Assembly: GCA_024734555.1 (NCBI GenBank)
Contig: JANPWX010000448.1
Coordinates: 1,290,267-1,354,266 of the forward strand
Length of the DNA stretch: 64,000 bases
Reading direction: 5' to 3'
Origin: Trochalopteron elliotii
Taxonomy: Eukaryota > Chordata > Aves > Passeriformes > Leiothrichidae
How positions within the stretch are numbered: the first letter of the stretch is position 1; each line of letters begins with the position of its first letter. Below are positions 10,061 through 23,172 of this stretch, piece by piece. The notes under the pieces are model-generated. The model searched no databases and had not been told where the DNA came from. It saw only the letters and a program-made list of their open reading frames with translations. The translations under genes were made by a program, and so were the position numbers.

Positions 10061-12800
10061 ACTATATCTTTAACACAAACCACACTTCCTTTGTCCTGAA
10101 TGAAAGATCTGCCTGGGCACACTGGAGAACAGGCTCCTTGTTGATGCAATGTTATCACATGCACTGGGGCCAATATCTTACATCTCAACAGCCCCACAGC
10201 ACAAACTGCCCGTGGAGAACAAACTTCCCATATAGAACAGACTACTCAAGCAGAACTTTTTTAATTAAATGATGGAGGGAAAGGAGCTCTCTGTCTCTTT
10301 ACCGGTGGCACCAGGTTTAACAATCCATTTGTCACAAAAAAATGTCCCTGCATCTTCTTTCATGAAGCTGCTGATGCACAGTAGGACCTGCACTCCCTGC
10401 AAGTAGAGCTCTCCAGGACAGCATCTGCATACCCTGTTAGAAACTCATTAATTGGCACTGGTGTAGCTTCAGCTTCACACTTCCACGCCCAACACTTTCT
10501 TGTTAGTTTCTGTGTTCCTTTACTTCCCTTAGTCACTGTCCTTTTGACTGCTTTTCCATCCTTAAATACTGTTTGGAAAGGATGTTGCATTCTGTGTTCA
10601 GACACTCCCCAACTCTCTAAGGGAAAAAGCCAGAAACAATAACAAAACATGGATGTTACAAGATACCACTTTCCTTGTTAGCTTATAACCAGTTCAGGTA
10701 CTGAAAGGCACCAAAATCAGGCTGTCAGACAGGAGGCAGAGCAGGAGAACAGGGAGGGTGTTAGGAAAGAAAGAGCAAATAAAAAAGACAAGGGAGAGCC
10801 TACTTACATTTGTCACGGCAGGCACCTTCCATGAGTATGAAGGCTGCCTAATGAAGTTAGAATATGTTCAAGAAATGCCTGTACTGTCCATATGTAGAGC
10901 ATGGATTTCATCTCACTGGATTTCACAAGCCACTTCTGACAACTGAGATAAGATATGTCAACACTCTTTGCTTGTAGAGTTTTTCACTCTTTTAGCACAT
11001 CAAATGCATTTTGTATCTTAGCAAAATCTCTTCTTCCTGCTCCTCTGTGAGCATTTTCCTGAGGGTTAGCTGGAAGTGGTATTAATCAGAGGACTGGAGA
11101 AGAGTGAAGTGGGGAGCCACACTTTTGGGGTCCACGCTCACCCTGCAGCCACAGGAGCCTGTTCTGCTTCATGAACCCAAAAAATGCAGGAGGCACTGAA
11201 GCACCCACTGCTTCCCAAGCTGGTGCTGCTTGGTCACTGGCCATCCAAAGCCCCCTCCTGCACAGTGTCACAGCATGAGTGCTAAGTGATAGCCTGAGAA
11301 AACAAGTCACACGTGTAGTGCCATGCTGAATAATACCCGTGTGCCCCTCTTATCTCTCCTGCTCCTTTCGTCTGCTGCTGAGAAACCATTAACACACTCA
11401 GGGCTCTGAGAGGGAGAACAACAGCAGAGGAGGAGATGGATTTCAGGTGACCTCCTGAACTCTCCCAAGCTGACGATGAGCAGGCACTGGAGTGAACCTG
11501 ACCTGTTATCCAAGAGCAGCTTCACAGCCACTGCCTGAGCCAGCCTATGCACATCCCAATTTTCCAGAGAATTTCTATCCTCTACCTGGGGTGGGTAACT
11601 CCAGTATTAGCAAGGTAGAGGATGGAAGGCAGCCCTGACCCTCATTTCCAAGCACAGAATGAGAGTAAACACTTCCCAGAAAAAAAAAAATAGTAATAAA
11701 CAAGGAGCTTAAGTTTCAGAAAGCAGAAAAGACCCCTGTAAATGAAGGGACAGGTAAGAGAAATGGTATGGAAAATTTGGACCTAACTCTAACAACCTGC
11801 AAAAGAAAACCTCTCATCAAATATGCACATTTACAAGATGGAGTTGTTAGTAATTATCCAGTTATTGCAACGGAGACAATAAAAATCTTTGTAAAATCTT
11901 AAGAACATGTACAAACCTTGGACATTTGAGCACCTCATTAGAGAGGCATCTTGGGTAACATTAAGCTGTAAATAAAGCCCCAGATTCTAGTTAGCTTCCC
12001 TACCAAGTCTGAGATTTTGACAAAATGTGGATTTTCTTTAATTCCTCAGTATCAAGAGCACCCAGAAACTTCCTATTTAAAGGCTGACGGATTTCTGATC
12101 TGCTACAATTTTAATACACTTCTATAAAAAAACCTTCCAGCATTTTCAGAAATTCAAAAGACCTTCAACACCAGAAATATCATATGGTGGTTGCAGAAGA
12201 TTGCCAGGTCTTAAAATGCTAAAGCAGTTGCTTTTTTTCATGTCACTGGATGTATTTTCAGTCCAGCAGCAACGGCACACTTCTAGTAGCAAATTCCATA
12301 TAAATGGAAAACATACAAAGTACACAGAAGCTAAGAATATTCCAACCCTTGACATAGAGGTATGCTAGTTTTCTCATTAAGACTAGAATTATAAAATTGG
12401 GCAGTTCCTATAAACAAGCATTTATCAAATAGGAATCTGTTTGTGTTGAGTGGGTAAAAGAATTTGTATTTAAATTTTCTGAATGTGTATTTGTGTTTCA
12501 TCATGCGTTTGGCACCAATCTATAATTAAACTAATTTCTGTAATCAAATGGCAAGAACTATCATGTTTAAAAGAATAGCAAAAGCTGTGAAAGATTCATG
12601 ATAGCAGAGTTCATTAAAAATGAATTTAAGTCCCACATAAAGCCCCCTGCAAAGATTAATTTCAGTTATATGCCCAAAGGTTACAGTCAATTTATGCCCT
12701 ATTTAAGTCATATTCCATGGCACATTTACAGTGCTGATTTAAAATTAAACCAGACACGCGAGGACTTTTCATTTTAACTTAAAGAGCTAATGCTTTGGAA
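10061..12800. other. Non-coding stretch
   Basis: No repeat family, RNA or protein similarity recognised. Open frames in 10360-10650 (minus) and 11086-11552 (minus) have no domain features. Confidence 0.5.
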
Positions 12801-12804
12801 AAAT

Positions 12805-12955
12805 GGTGGAATAACCACCACTGGAAGATTTTAAAAGCAAGAGAGTCAAACATCTGCCAGGAATGATGGAGATATAATTGATCCCACCTTGGGGCAGAGG
12901 GATGGATTAGAAGATCTTTTGAGGTTCCTTCCAATCCTATTTTTCTTCATTTCCA
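12805..12955 (+). mobile_element. CR1 LINE 3' end
   Basis: The blocks CACTGGAAGATTTTAAAAGC, AGTCAAACATCTGCCAGG, AATGATGGAGATATAATTGA, CCTTGGGGCAGAGGGATGGA and AGGTTCCTTCCAATCCTA follow the 3' untranslated end of an avian CR1 element in the right order. Avian CR1 copies are usually 5'-truncated, as here, and end in a short tandem tail rather than poly(A); only the tail's start (TTTTTCTTCAT) is left. It is a dead fragment with no coding part. Confidence 0.88.
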
Positions 12956-13060
12956 AGGTGTGGAAATGGGAAAACAAAGACTCACAGAAAACATCTGAAC
13001 AACTGAAGGAAAAGTAATTGCATAATTGAGACCAAATTTGCTAACCGATTGCAACTTCCA
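12956..13060 (+). repeat. Possible MIR remnant next to the CR1 end
   Basis: AAATGGGAAAACAAAGACTCACAGA resembles the MIR 'gatgaggaaactgaggctcagaga' block and is followed by a plausible but very degraded remainder. It is too diverged for a firm call. Confidence 0.25.
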
Positions 13061-14085
13061 TGTTACATTTGGATGGGAATTAGCAATAGACAATAACACA
13101 GATTAACTGAGACAAGGCAGAGATAAAAAATGCCCGGGAAACCAGAACTCCAAAAAGCTGCTGTGGAATTGAAGGCAAATGTTTGCTTGCCATACATGCC
13201 CCGTGTGTGTCGCCTCCCAGGAGCCCTCACACAGCTGGGCTTTGTTTGGAAAACCAGCTTGGGTTTTATCAGATGTGTCCTGCCTCAGGAAAAGGGAAAA
13301 CAAGTCAGGCTTTTCCCAGCTAAATCTTCAAGGTGGGCACAACCCCAGGCACAAATGGTGGATGGTGTTCAAGCACATAAAAAGGGTGTGTGGAAAGGGA
13401 GGTATCCGTGTACCAACCAACTCCTCTTGCCTCAGTCACTGGGGAAAGGTGTGAGGGCATCCTTTCAAAAATTAACTTCTTGGGCCTGCTCTGCTCCAAC
13501 GTTTCTGCCTCCCTGCAGATCAAAAAGAACAAAGTCTCCTTTCCCCCAGGAAGGACAAGCCTGAAGCACTTTTTGAGTCTAGAGCTAAGTTCTCAGGAAT
13601 TATTTTTGGGTTATTTTCGTCTGCTAAATTATTTGATAAGGTCATTGTGCAATCAGCTGGGACTGGAAATTCTTCTCCACTCCCTCCATTTGCAGTCACA
13701 ATGTATTGCAAGGGTTTCCAAGACCTGAAATTGTGTCGCTTGTAATTCAAATCAGCCAAGCTCGCAGATTTTTGAGAGCAAGAAATTCAACAGCCTGTCT
13801 TGCTAATGCTGAAACTGCTGCACTAAGATCCCGGTAGAAAGACAACCTTAAACAAAAAGTTTTTTATTCTTAAAGTCAAGACGTTGCAGTTATTTGATGC
13901 CATTTTGAGAAGGAGGTTGTAAGAGGCAACCAAAAGTATGCATTAAAAGGCAAATTCAGAAATGGAGAATTAAATTTTTCCTTAGAGCAATGGGGATATC
14001 AGGACATTTTTTCCATTTATTACACACTGCATTCAGAGTTCATATCAAGAGGATGCAGAAGCTCAAGGGAGTGTGCTTTAAGAAT
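13061..14085. other. Non-coding stretch
   Basis: Overlapping plus-strand open frames at 13130-13728 have no recognisable domains and disagree in frame. There is a pyrimidine tract plus CCCTGCAG near 13500-13520, but no coherent exon follows. No repeat recognised. Confidence 0.45.
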
Positions 14086-14089
14086 GAGA

Positions 14090-14225
14090 GCAGGAGTTTA
14101 GAAGACAAATTCCTTTCCTGACTTGACCATCAGCTCCTTGGGGACAAATCATTTAATGTTATGAAACGTTAGCATTTCAGAAACTGTTGTGCTTTTACTC
14201 CCTAAGAAGTATAAATGAAGAAAAC
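14090..14225 (+). repeat. MIR-like SINE remnant
   Basis: The order resembles the first half of the MIR core: a GTTTAGAAGACAAATTCC block ('gcctgggttcgaatcc'), CTTGACCATCAGCTCCTTGG, GGGACAAATCATTTAATG ('gggcaagtcacttaacc') and GCATTTCAG. Substantial divergence makes this tentative. Confidence 0.4.
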
Positions 14226-15595
14226 AAGTGAAGAATCAATGACACAAAGTATATGATAACAGGTAGCTATAGATTTGATGTGACATAAGTTTGGGAAACC
14301 ACAGTTTTCTGCAATCTTTGAGACCACAGAAAATGTGTGCAATTAAGGAGTGTGCAACAAAGCTTGCGAAGACAAGGTGACTGTGCAGAGTCCTACACAT
14401 GTGGAGCTACAATGATGCTGAAGAAGGGCTCAGAAGTGCATTTTCCTGTCTAAAGGAAATGAGAAAATCAACCTCACATTTCCCAGAAGGCCATTAGGAT
14501 AGTCAGGAGGGGTAGCACAGCACAGCCAGGTTTCCCTGTCAGATCTTCAATCTGCCCCAAAGTCTCCATTGAAAGTGAAGAGGATGAAGAGGATGATGCT
14601 GGCAGGGACTCTGAATCATCCAAGGTTCATGTACCAAGAGCATTCCCTCATGGCTGAGGAGGACTTGCACAGGTTCTGTAATGTAAAGAATCAGGGAATT
14701 AAATGTACTGTGTGCATTTGGACTGTTCTTCACCAGCATTTAGTCTCTCCCCACTGAAACAGAAATAATTTGCCAGCATTTTCCTTCTTTTGCCATCACT
14801 ACCACTATGATATCTCTGTTACAGTGCCAAAATAAGAGATAAAAACAAAGGAAAAAAAATCTCTACCAGGTGGTCAATAAATACAGAAAAACCAAGAACA
14901 AAGCATCCATACTGCACTGAATCTCTCTCCCTGCCTTTCCTATCTTCATTTATTTTAGCCTACCATTATTTGCACTCTTTGCATAGGAAACAGGCACTGA
15001 GCACTTGGAAGGACAACATCTAGGCCATGGAAATGTCAAAATCTGATCAAAAAAGTGAAACTGGCAGTGTAACCACAGCTTCTCTCTCCACCTGCCTAAT
15101 GCCTAACATGAAAAAGAGAGGGAGAGAGAGGACATTGCATTAATGGACATGCTATTGTAGGAACCAAACACTGTGGCTAAAATTATCCACCAAACACAAG
15201 CCTAAACTGTAAACTGGTCAAGTAAGAGGGGGCTAATAAACCCTTTCTGTTGGTTGCAAAGTGGAGACAAGTAGTTATTGGCTAGGTGCTCTGCACAGCT
15301 GTAAAGTGTGAGGGACTTGGGAGGCATTGTGACTCAGACACTGAGGGATTGAATGCGACTGCAGAGTGGTGAATAACTTGTTTGTCGTTCATGTGAATAA
15401 AATGTGGAAGTAGATCGATGCTTTTCTCCATAATATGGGTTCTCTACTAAGCACAGTAAATCTCCCTCCCACTACAATGGTGTGAGATCATTCATGCCAT
15501 TAGTTTCAATGACACTGACTCTATACTGCATGCAGTTTGCTGTTCTCTTTCCTCGGTATAACAAAGCCTGAGAGTGCCAGCTGCCTCTTGAGCCT
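14226..15595. other. Non-coding stretch
   Basis: Nothing recognised. It contains GA-rich runs near 15112-15132. The open frames here lack any domain signature. Confidence 0.5.
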
Positions 15596-15629
15596 TAAAA
15601 AAAAGAAAGAAAGAGAGAGAGAGAGACTT
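15596..15629. repeat. (GA)n/(GAAA)n microsatellite
   Basis: An A run passes into GAAAGAAAGA and then alternating GAGAGA, ending at GACTTTT. Confidence 0.9.
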
Positions 15630-15679
15630 TTATTTACCATGATTTTGATTGGTTAATTTCTCTCTATTATTTTGTTGCT

Positions 15680-16120
15680 TCCTCCCATATGAAAAAATGC
15701 ATTGTCGTCCAAACTAACGCACAGGAGAAAGGCCGCTCAGTGAACATGCAAAAATGGAAATCACCAGCCAGCAATGACACTTTGAACATGGAGCATAACA
15801 CCACCATCAGCCTCAGTTTTTACTCCAAATATCATAGATTTTCTTCTTTTCTTCCCCTTTTGCAGCTGGGACTACGATCACAATCTCATCTGCTGAGCTT
15901 TAGTCAGGCGGCGCACGCATGCAGCAGTCAGGGTTTTATGAGCGTAGTATTTTAATTGTTGTAGTACATGGTTGGCACCTGAATGAAAGGCAGAGCCCCG
16001 CCAGCTACAGATAGGACTAGGTTATAAAGATAACCATGTAACAGAGGTATTTTCATACCATTTTAATGGCCTTGTGGCTTTACTGCTGTGTTATTTAATA
16101 CAGCCGCGCTGCTGGCACTC
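15680..16120. promoter_or_regulatory. Enhancer-like segment with retained CpGs
   Basis: CpGs cluster in GTCGTCC, AACGCAC, GCCGCTC, GGCGGCGCACGC, GAGCGTAG and CCGCGCTG within an otherwise CpG-poor region. The second half (GGTTATAAAGATAACCATG, then TATTTAATACAGC) is AT-rich; GGTTATAAAGATAACC is a near-perfect inverted repeat. No coding frame is recognised. Conservation is suspected from texture only. Confidence 0.3.
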
Positions 16121-16654
16121 CTGCAGGAAAGATTGCCACGGACCCGCTTCCCCTCCCTGCACTGCCCTGCCCTGCCTGGGGCTGCAGCTTGTCCCCTCAG
16201 TTGTAGCTGCATGCTGGAACTTTGTAAATGCCATGCCAAGCTAGGATGCATTTCCTTGAAAAATCAGAGTAGGAGATGATGGCAAAATCAAAGAGGAAAA
16301 AGATTACGGCACACACACTTCAATTCAACTCAGTGAGGGCATCCCCACAAATAGGGTCTTGAAAGGTAGATCAAAAATCTCTCAAGGGAGAAAGAAGACA
16401 TCCAAATTCTGAGGGCATGTTCAAATGCATTGGGCTATACACTTCGTGTTTCACGTGATGCTGTGGTCCACACCCCTGTGTTCCTGATGTTCCCAGAAAG
16501 TGTTTTGTGAGACCCTGATCCATAACAAGAACAAAAAGTTGTCTGTTTATCTGCTTGCATTATTTGGAAAAGCAAAAGGGGGTGAGACAAAATGTACAGA
16601 AAGCCCAGAAAGTTTTACTTTAAGAAAACAGTATTTTGTGTCCTCACATCAGGA

Positions 16655-16735
16655 CCAGCTGGTTAAACTTGGACAAGTTACTACTTCTCTCCATACCCCA
16701 GATTACTCAGCTATAAAACAACCTGAAGAGTAAAC
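16655..16735 (+). repeat. MIR-like SINE remnant
   Basis: ACTTGGACAAGTTACTACTTCTC followed by CCCCAGATTACTCAGCTATAAAACAACCTG parallels the MIR core 'cttgggcaagttacttaacctctc...cctcagtttcctcatctgtaaaatggg' block by block. This is one of the clearer MIR matches in the window. Confidence 0.6.
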
Positions 16736-16959
16736 AGCTACCTTGGCTGCAGGGATGAAGGGGTTAATGTGGACAAAACACACATTTTACATTAGGTGTG
16801 CAATGTATTTATACTGCTCCTGATCTCCTATAAGGACTTGGGCAACACTGAGGAATTAACATGGAGACCTGGCACTGCTCTGACTACCCCAAGTGCTTGG
16901 GTGTGAGCAACAACAATCCATCTGTTCCATTACCAGCCAGACAAAGCCAGCATTACATA

Positions 16960-17150
16960 AGAACCACAGGGATATATTGGCTTATTAGGAAAATGGTTCC
17001 AGAGCCCATTATATGCAGCATTACAGCACTGTATAAATGCACATTAATAACAGCACGCAGCTTGGCACGTGTTAGCTTTGAAAATGTGTGTATTTTTCTA
17101 ATAAATGGTCGTGGCAGCTTTTTCAAAATTGATCTAGCCTTCTCAGTTTG
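16960..17150. promoter_or_regulatory. Enhancer-like AT-rich segment
   Basis: CATTATATGCAGCATTACAGC, CACATTAATAACAGC and TTTTTCTAATAAATGG give a dense run of TAAT-type cores with retained CpGs (CACGCAGC, GGCACGTG, GGTCGTGG). GGCACGTGTTA contains a CACGTG E-box. A poly-A tract follows. The role is inferred from motif density only. Confidence 0.25.
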
Positions 17151-17159
17151 GAAAAAAAA

Positions 17160-20100
17160 AAAAAAAAGTTTAAAAATCAGCTGTTGAAAAAACCCCACCC
17201 TAGAAACACGTTTTCCCAGCATGCTGGAACAGCATCTCCTGGGTAAATAACTCATGGTTTTTGACATTAGTACATGTTCCAAAGTATGTATTTACCTGAT
17301 GGACCATAACAGCCATGAAGGAGCCTGTCTAGTCTACTGGGTAATATCTGATGGATTTTTCTACAATTAGTATGCATGCCACTAAGCATCCTAAATCACA
17401 TAAATAGTGTACCTTTTAAAAAGCCAAAATAAAAATTTAGACAATCCAAAACACACAATGCTTTGGACCACAATGCGTGGGTAAGCTAAATAGTTCAGGG
17501 GTTTGCAAAATAGAAGCAAGGACAGATAGATATTTTATCCCCAGCTCCACTGTAACATGAGCCAGAATTTTGAAAAAATTAGCTGAATTCTCTCCTGGTG
17601 CCAGAGACCCAGCTACCAAAAATATTTCACGGGGTTTTGCAATAACCTCATGGTAACTACTCACTTAATCCACTGGAAAGAGTGAAGCTCAAAAAGCAGT
17701 CTCAGAGCACTTTGCCCCTGTGGTCTCCTGGTTCTCTGCAGCTCTGCTCTGGTGCCCTGGGGGCTCACACCCCGGTGCTGAAGGGACAAGGTGCCTCAGT
17801 GATTTCACCTTGATGCACACAAATAAAGTCTTGGCACGTCTCTAAGTGCTCTCAAACAAGGATGAGTTTCACCTCTCACCAGAGAGGCAGGGAAGGAAGA
17901 GGCCATTGTGAGACCCTGGTGCTTTCCCCTGTGTAGGAAGGAGTTTAAAGGGAAGGGGACAGCCATTATCATTCTTCACAATGCTTACATCTGCTACAGA
18001 AAGGGTTTGCAGTCCACAACAAAAAGAAACCCTTAAAAGGGTGTAACCTTTTCCTGTAATTATTGGCTTGTGTCTTTGCGCTTTGCATGCTGTTGTATGG
18101 TCACCTAAAGAAATTGTCAGCTAAAAAAAGTCTGTAGGCTTCACCTTTTCTGATGACAAAAATATAATCACTGAAGAACGTTTTTGGTGTTGTTTGTAGA
18201 AAGCCCCATGGGATGCAGAAGGTTAAAACTAGCATCTGGCCCTAATATTTGGTGGTGGAAATGAAAATGCCACGTTTCAGGCAGCTATTCATGCCATACA
18301 TCCCCACATAACTTTCAGGTAAATATGCCATAGTCATCCCTGCCATCAGCATTCCAGATTGTATTTTGAGTGTAAAGTAAAGAATTAGTATTTCCATATA
18401 AGCTACTGCTATATATGAAATTCATTACTCTCTGCCAATCTATGGTCTATGCTCCATTTAAGTTCCACTTAACTCCCAATTGAGAACCCAGAGCAGGCTT
18501 TATGCCTTCTTTAAGCTCTATTTGAGGTGTGAACTTTATCCAAGGAATACAATTCCACACTCTCAAACTTTTTACCATATCCCCAGTACCCAGAAAACTA
18601 AATGGGATTCTTTGTATACGTAACAAAACAAACAAATCAGTGAATGGGAAAGATGGTAACAGGGACAGGCTTTTCCTAACTTGTTTTCCTTAGGTGATGA
18701 GGACACATTACTTTTGCTAGAGCCCCACCATGGCTCTGCAGCACTCCCAGATAGACCCAGGGCAGCCACTGGGATGTTTAGAGATGTTTAACAGCACAAC
18801 TGCACTGCTCTCCTCCCCAAGCCTCTGTAATGCAGAGCAGTGCTTGATAACTGAGCCTGAAAATCCAGCCAGCAATCTTGATGTTCAATTCGTGCTCCAG
18901 AACGTGTCTTTGTGTGGGTTTACAGGCTTAATTAAAGCATCACTCAATTAACAGCATTCCTATTAAAGTCTTTCACAGGCATCTTCTTGAATTTCCACAG
19001 CATTTTCATTTTCACCACCGAGTATTAGGGCCAGACATTAATTTTAACCTTCTCCATATTTTTTCCTTAAAGATCTACTATTTGCTTGAGTTACTATAAC
19101 TTCTGGTAGTGAAGTCAAGTAGATATCACCATGCAACTTTGCAAGAAACTCAATATGAGTGAAAAATGGATGCATACATGAAAATCCCTTCAGAATAAAC
19201 CTTTCAAAATACTAAATTTGTATTAACTGTATGAATAGCTCCAAATCTGCACCGAGGAGCAAAAAAAAAAAAGGAACTCTACTTCCTTTAAAAGAAACTG
19301 TCAGTCTCATAAGTTGTTTCTGATTTATCAGCAAGGAATGCAACTGGCGTGCTACTCCTGCTTTATGACCTTGCAAGACAAATTTTCACTGCTCAGAATT
19401 GGAGCAAATCCTTTCTGCTCTGCCCTTCTCAGCTGTCACTGACTTTTTGGTCTTCTAAATTGTGAACTCTTTGAAGTAGGAGGCATATTGTTCAGAGTAT
19501 TCAGAATCTACCCACAAACATCAATACAACACTTGGAATTATCATCGCGAGACCAAGAATTGAGAAACTCAAAGGGAAAATGATTGGTTCAGGATATATT
19601 TTTTTTCAATATATATTCATGAAAAATTTCATCAAAAAATAAAGAGCATGAACAGCAGATACATAACTGCAGTAAAATATTGGCCATGAATATGTGGTTC
19701 CTCTGGGTGCCTGAAGGACAGCATGAATAAACCTCAACTGCTGTAACACAGACTAGAAAAACTGATTTGAATGTAAAGGCTCCTTTCTGACTGGAAAAGA
19801 TTCCATTCAATAGGTCCCTAAAGGGGAGCAAGAAGCCCTTTCCATGTGCACAGGCTTTGCAGGAGGAAAAGTGAGCACACATGAGCACTCTGTGCAGTCT
19901 GCCACCTATGACAAAGCACTTCCAGCTGGATCCTGGGCAGAAAGGACCTTTCCCAGTTTGCTACTGGCCTGTGTTGGGCTTATAAAGATGCAGCTGGTTT
20001 TGCTGCAGGCCCCTCCTGTCTCTCACAGGCCTTTGCAAGCAGACACATTGTCAAGGTTTTCATTCTGCTTCCAAAAAAACCTCAAAAGAAACAGCTATAA

Positions 20101-22080
20101 TAACAGGACTGAGAGCTGCAGCAGAGGAGAGGCCACGTGCAAGTTTAAATTCACGAGCTGCACCTCTGCAGCAGCCAGCCAGATAGCAGGGAAATTATAA
20201 ATGACAGCATTTTTTGTCACAGGGGTATACTAGTGAGAGGGAAATGAGGACAAAAGCAAACATCTTGGGTTATAGTTTCTGGAGATTTCATTAACACAAT
20301 ACATACTAAAATCAAACAGCAATTCTTTTGACAATTAGTACCTCTGGGTCAGTGGGATTTTTGGATAAATGCTGGATTTGTTTGGGTTTAAGTTACAATA
20401 TTTGATTAATCTATTTTTCTCCTTTCACAGAATGATTCAATATTCAAAAAAAATCCCATAAGTGGAAAGTGATTATCTTCTCAAATTAAGAACACGTATC
20501 TTGTTTGTCAGTGAAGACTCTGTCACTTTCTTCACGTCCACATGACCATAACTAGTCTGAGCAGCCTGGTGCCATCCAGTTTTCACCCCAGTAAAGACAT
20601 TTTCATAAGTAGTGCCCTGAAGTTGGGATACCAGTAGAAACATTTCTGTTTATCAGTCAGAACTTCCAGCTGGTCCATTGCAATTTAATCCTGCAAGGAG
20701 CTTGCTTAAGACACTGCTGGTCAAATGCTCCACGTCATGATTACAGGTTTCCAGTCGTGTTTTCTTGATAAAGTATACTGGCATTGCTCACTTTGAACTC
20801 AGAACAATTGCCAGCAACTTGAATTTGCAGCACATTATTATTATTTGCTTATCTACTGATCATTTAGGCACTTTTTTTCATCATCTCAAGTTCTTCATCT
20901 TAGAAAATTGATCTAGCCTTCTCTTCTGCTGGGTGAGGGACCATTCATGGCTGCTACACAAGACTGGGGGTCAGGGAGTGTTCCCAGTTTGTGCCACAGC
21001 TTTCCACTGTCAGGAAGAGCAGAGGAAATAACTGACCAATAACTGACCAATAACTGACTTAACTTCCCTCCCACAGAACATTTGTGAGAATTTACTAATG
21101 TTTGAAAAAATCTTTCATCCTAAGTAGGAAGCTGCTACAAAACTGTTGACATTTTAAAGCTAATTTTGGGTGGTTTTAATCCATGAGATCTGTTTGTCAC
21201 ACTGGAAGAGATCATTGCAAGGTGCCAGATTCTATTTTTATTGCAATTGTTACCTACATCAATTTCTTAATTCTGACTGAGCTGCAGACAGAAGAGTGGA
21301 ACAAAGGAAAAACTTGTGGGATTAAGTTAACATTTTAAGAAAGTTAAATTCACCAATATGCATTGGATGTTTATGTAGAGAAAAGTTAAAATCCATTAAA
21401 GAATACTTTGGGCTAGTGTCTGGAATGTTTTAAGGGGTTTTTTCAATCTAGAAATTATTCCAAAAACTCCCCTTCCAAAAGACTAAAAATAATTTGAAAA
21501 GCACACAAGTTCATGGAGATCTCTAGGAGTAAGATGGTCAAAAAATACCCTTTTATGTGGAAAGCATATTATTCATTGCAGTAAGTATATTTAATAACAA
21601 AATAACTAGTGTCCACTCAATATTAAGAAAATATTCTCATCACTTACCTAATGCTATGTCCTTTGCATATCTTTGTGCCATCACATGATATAACAGAGAT
21701 AAAGTGAGGGGTGGGAAAAAAAGCAGCCAATTTTTCATGTGTGATTTCTCCTCACCATCCTCCCTGGCTGTCATTAATAGCCTCCATTGTTTATCTTAAT
21801 CTGCTCTGTGAACTCATCTGAAATACAGGTATGGGAGAAAGCAGAAATTTACTTGTAACTCAACCAGCTGCCTGCAGCAAAATCACACAGCTACATTTCA
21901 GAGAGCAATCTGGTCCTGCAGGAGGGGAGAGGGAGAGGGAGATGGGGATCAGGAGAGAGCAAGGGAGCAACTGTGTGCTAAGGTAACACTCTCTCCCCTC
22001 CTTGTGGTCTCAAAAAGTTCTTGCTGTCTGAAGGCATAAAAGTGAATCTCTTGCAGTTCTTTGTAGGGTAAGTCTGCCCT
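17160..22080. other. Non-coding stretch, mostly featureless
   Basis: No gene, RNA or repeat family recognised over about 5 kb. A three-copy 11-bp tandem repeat lies at 21027-21058. Part of 18050-18190 (TGTAATTATTGGC, CTTTGCGCTTTGCATGC) has an enhancer-like texture but nothing decisive. Open frames here, including 118 codons at 19844-20200, lack recognisable domains. Confidence 0.45.
21027..21058 (+). repeat. 11-bp tandem repeat, three copies
   Basis: AATAACTGACC is repeated at 21027, 21038 and 21049; the last copy lacks its final base. The copies are identical, which points to recent slippage or duplication. Confidence 0.95.
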
Positions 22081-22380
22081 CAAAGAGATGCAAATCTAAT
22101 GGACTTGCTAATAGAATGCAATTATATCTCAGAATTTTTTCTGCAAGGCGCATTTGAGTGTTCATGTATAAAGGGCAGGGAAGATGCTTGCAAGATACAT
22201 TTCTTTAAGAGCAACAAATAAGCACATTGGGTATCGTTTGCAAGAGCAATTGCCAGATATTATATCATTAAGAAATGATTTTTCCACCATGAGATTTGAC
22301 CAGACAACACATCCTTTAATCTCCAAGCTGCTGTCGAGCTCTCGGTAGCTGGCGTAGGTATTCACTGAATTATGTAAAGC
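22080..22380. promoter_or_regulatory. Enhancer-like segment with octamer and retained CpGs
   Basis: ATGCAAAT (POU octamer) lies at 22088-22095, followed by CTAATGGACTTGCTAATAG. Near 22330-22352 four CpGs fall within about 30 bases (GTCGAGCTCTCGGTAGCTGGCGTAGG region and neighbours), unusual for this window. No coding frame is recognised. This is inference only. Confidence 0.25.
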
Positions 22381-22919
22381 AAGTTTTTAGGTTCATGCCA
22401 GCTCCCATTGGTGATCACCTACTTTAACAGTGAAAATGGCATTTGGTACCAAACTGAGCAAAGATGACTGAGGTGATAATGACTTATGGTTCTACTCACA
22501 GCATTCTGAATGACACAGGCAAGTGCAAAAACTACTAATACTAATGCTGGCAAGCAGAAGGGATGCATCCAGGGTTCAGCATTTTTAATTACAAAAGATT
22601 CATTCATCTAGTACCACATACCAGGATTACATTAGCCTGTCTTAATTACCCATTTACTTCACATTTTACTTGATTATTTTGTGGCTACATGTCTAAAGGA
22701 GGATGCAAGCTGCCTGCTCTAGGGAATGAGCAGAGCTAGGGAAGGAACAGAGGAAGGGAAAGCTGAGAAAGCAGCACAATGTTTGATACATGACAGGTTT
22801 GTCCCACGGGTTTAAGAATTTGTTTTAGCTGCAGGCAAACACCCTCAGCACAGGAAACAGCAAGTTTGCAATGGCACTTGTGCTTTTTCTAAGCAGCCTG
22901 GCCAAGTGCAGGAGTGTGA

Positions 22920-23000
22920 GTTATTAGCAGAGGAAACTGGATTAGGAAACAGAGATGCACAAGGTTATTTAGGGTAAACAGTAGGAAGAGCCTACTAAAT
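22920..23000 (+). repeat. Possible MIR remnant
   Basis: GAGGAAACTGGATTAGGAAACAGAGATGCACAAGGTTATTTAGGG loosely follows 'gaggaaactgaggcacagagaggttaagtaac'. It is weak, short and isolated. Confidence 0.25.
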
Positions 23001-23172
23001 AACTCACCACATGCTAGTGAATTCATTCCAGCACATCAGCCCTTACACAGGCACTAGAATTCTACCAGTACAGTCAGAAAACAAACAGAGAGCAGATACT
23101 GTCAGGAATCAGACAGGAAAGGAACAACATTCCCTGTTAAACAGCCCGTGATGTACCCACGGGTCAAATACA

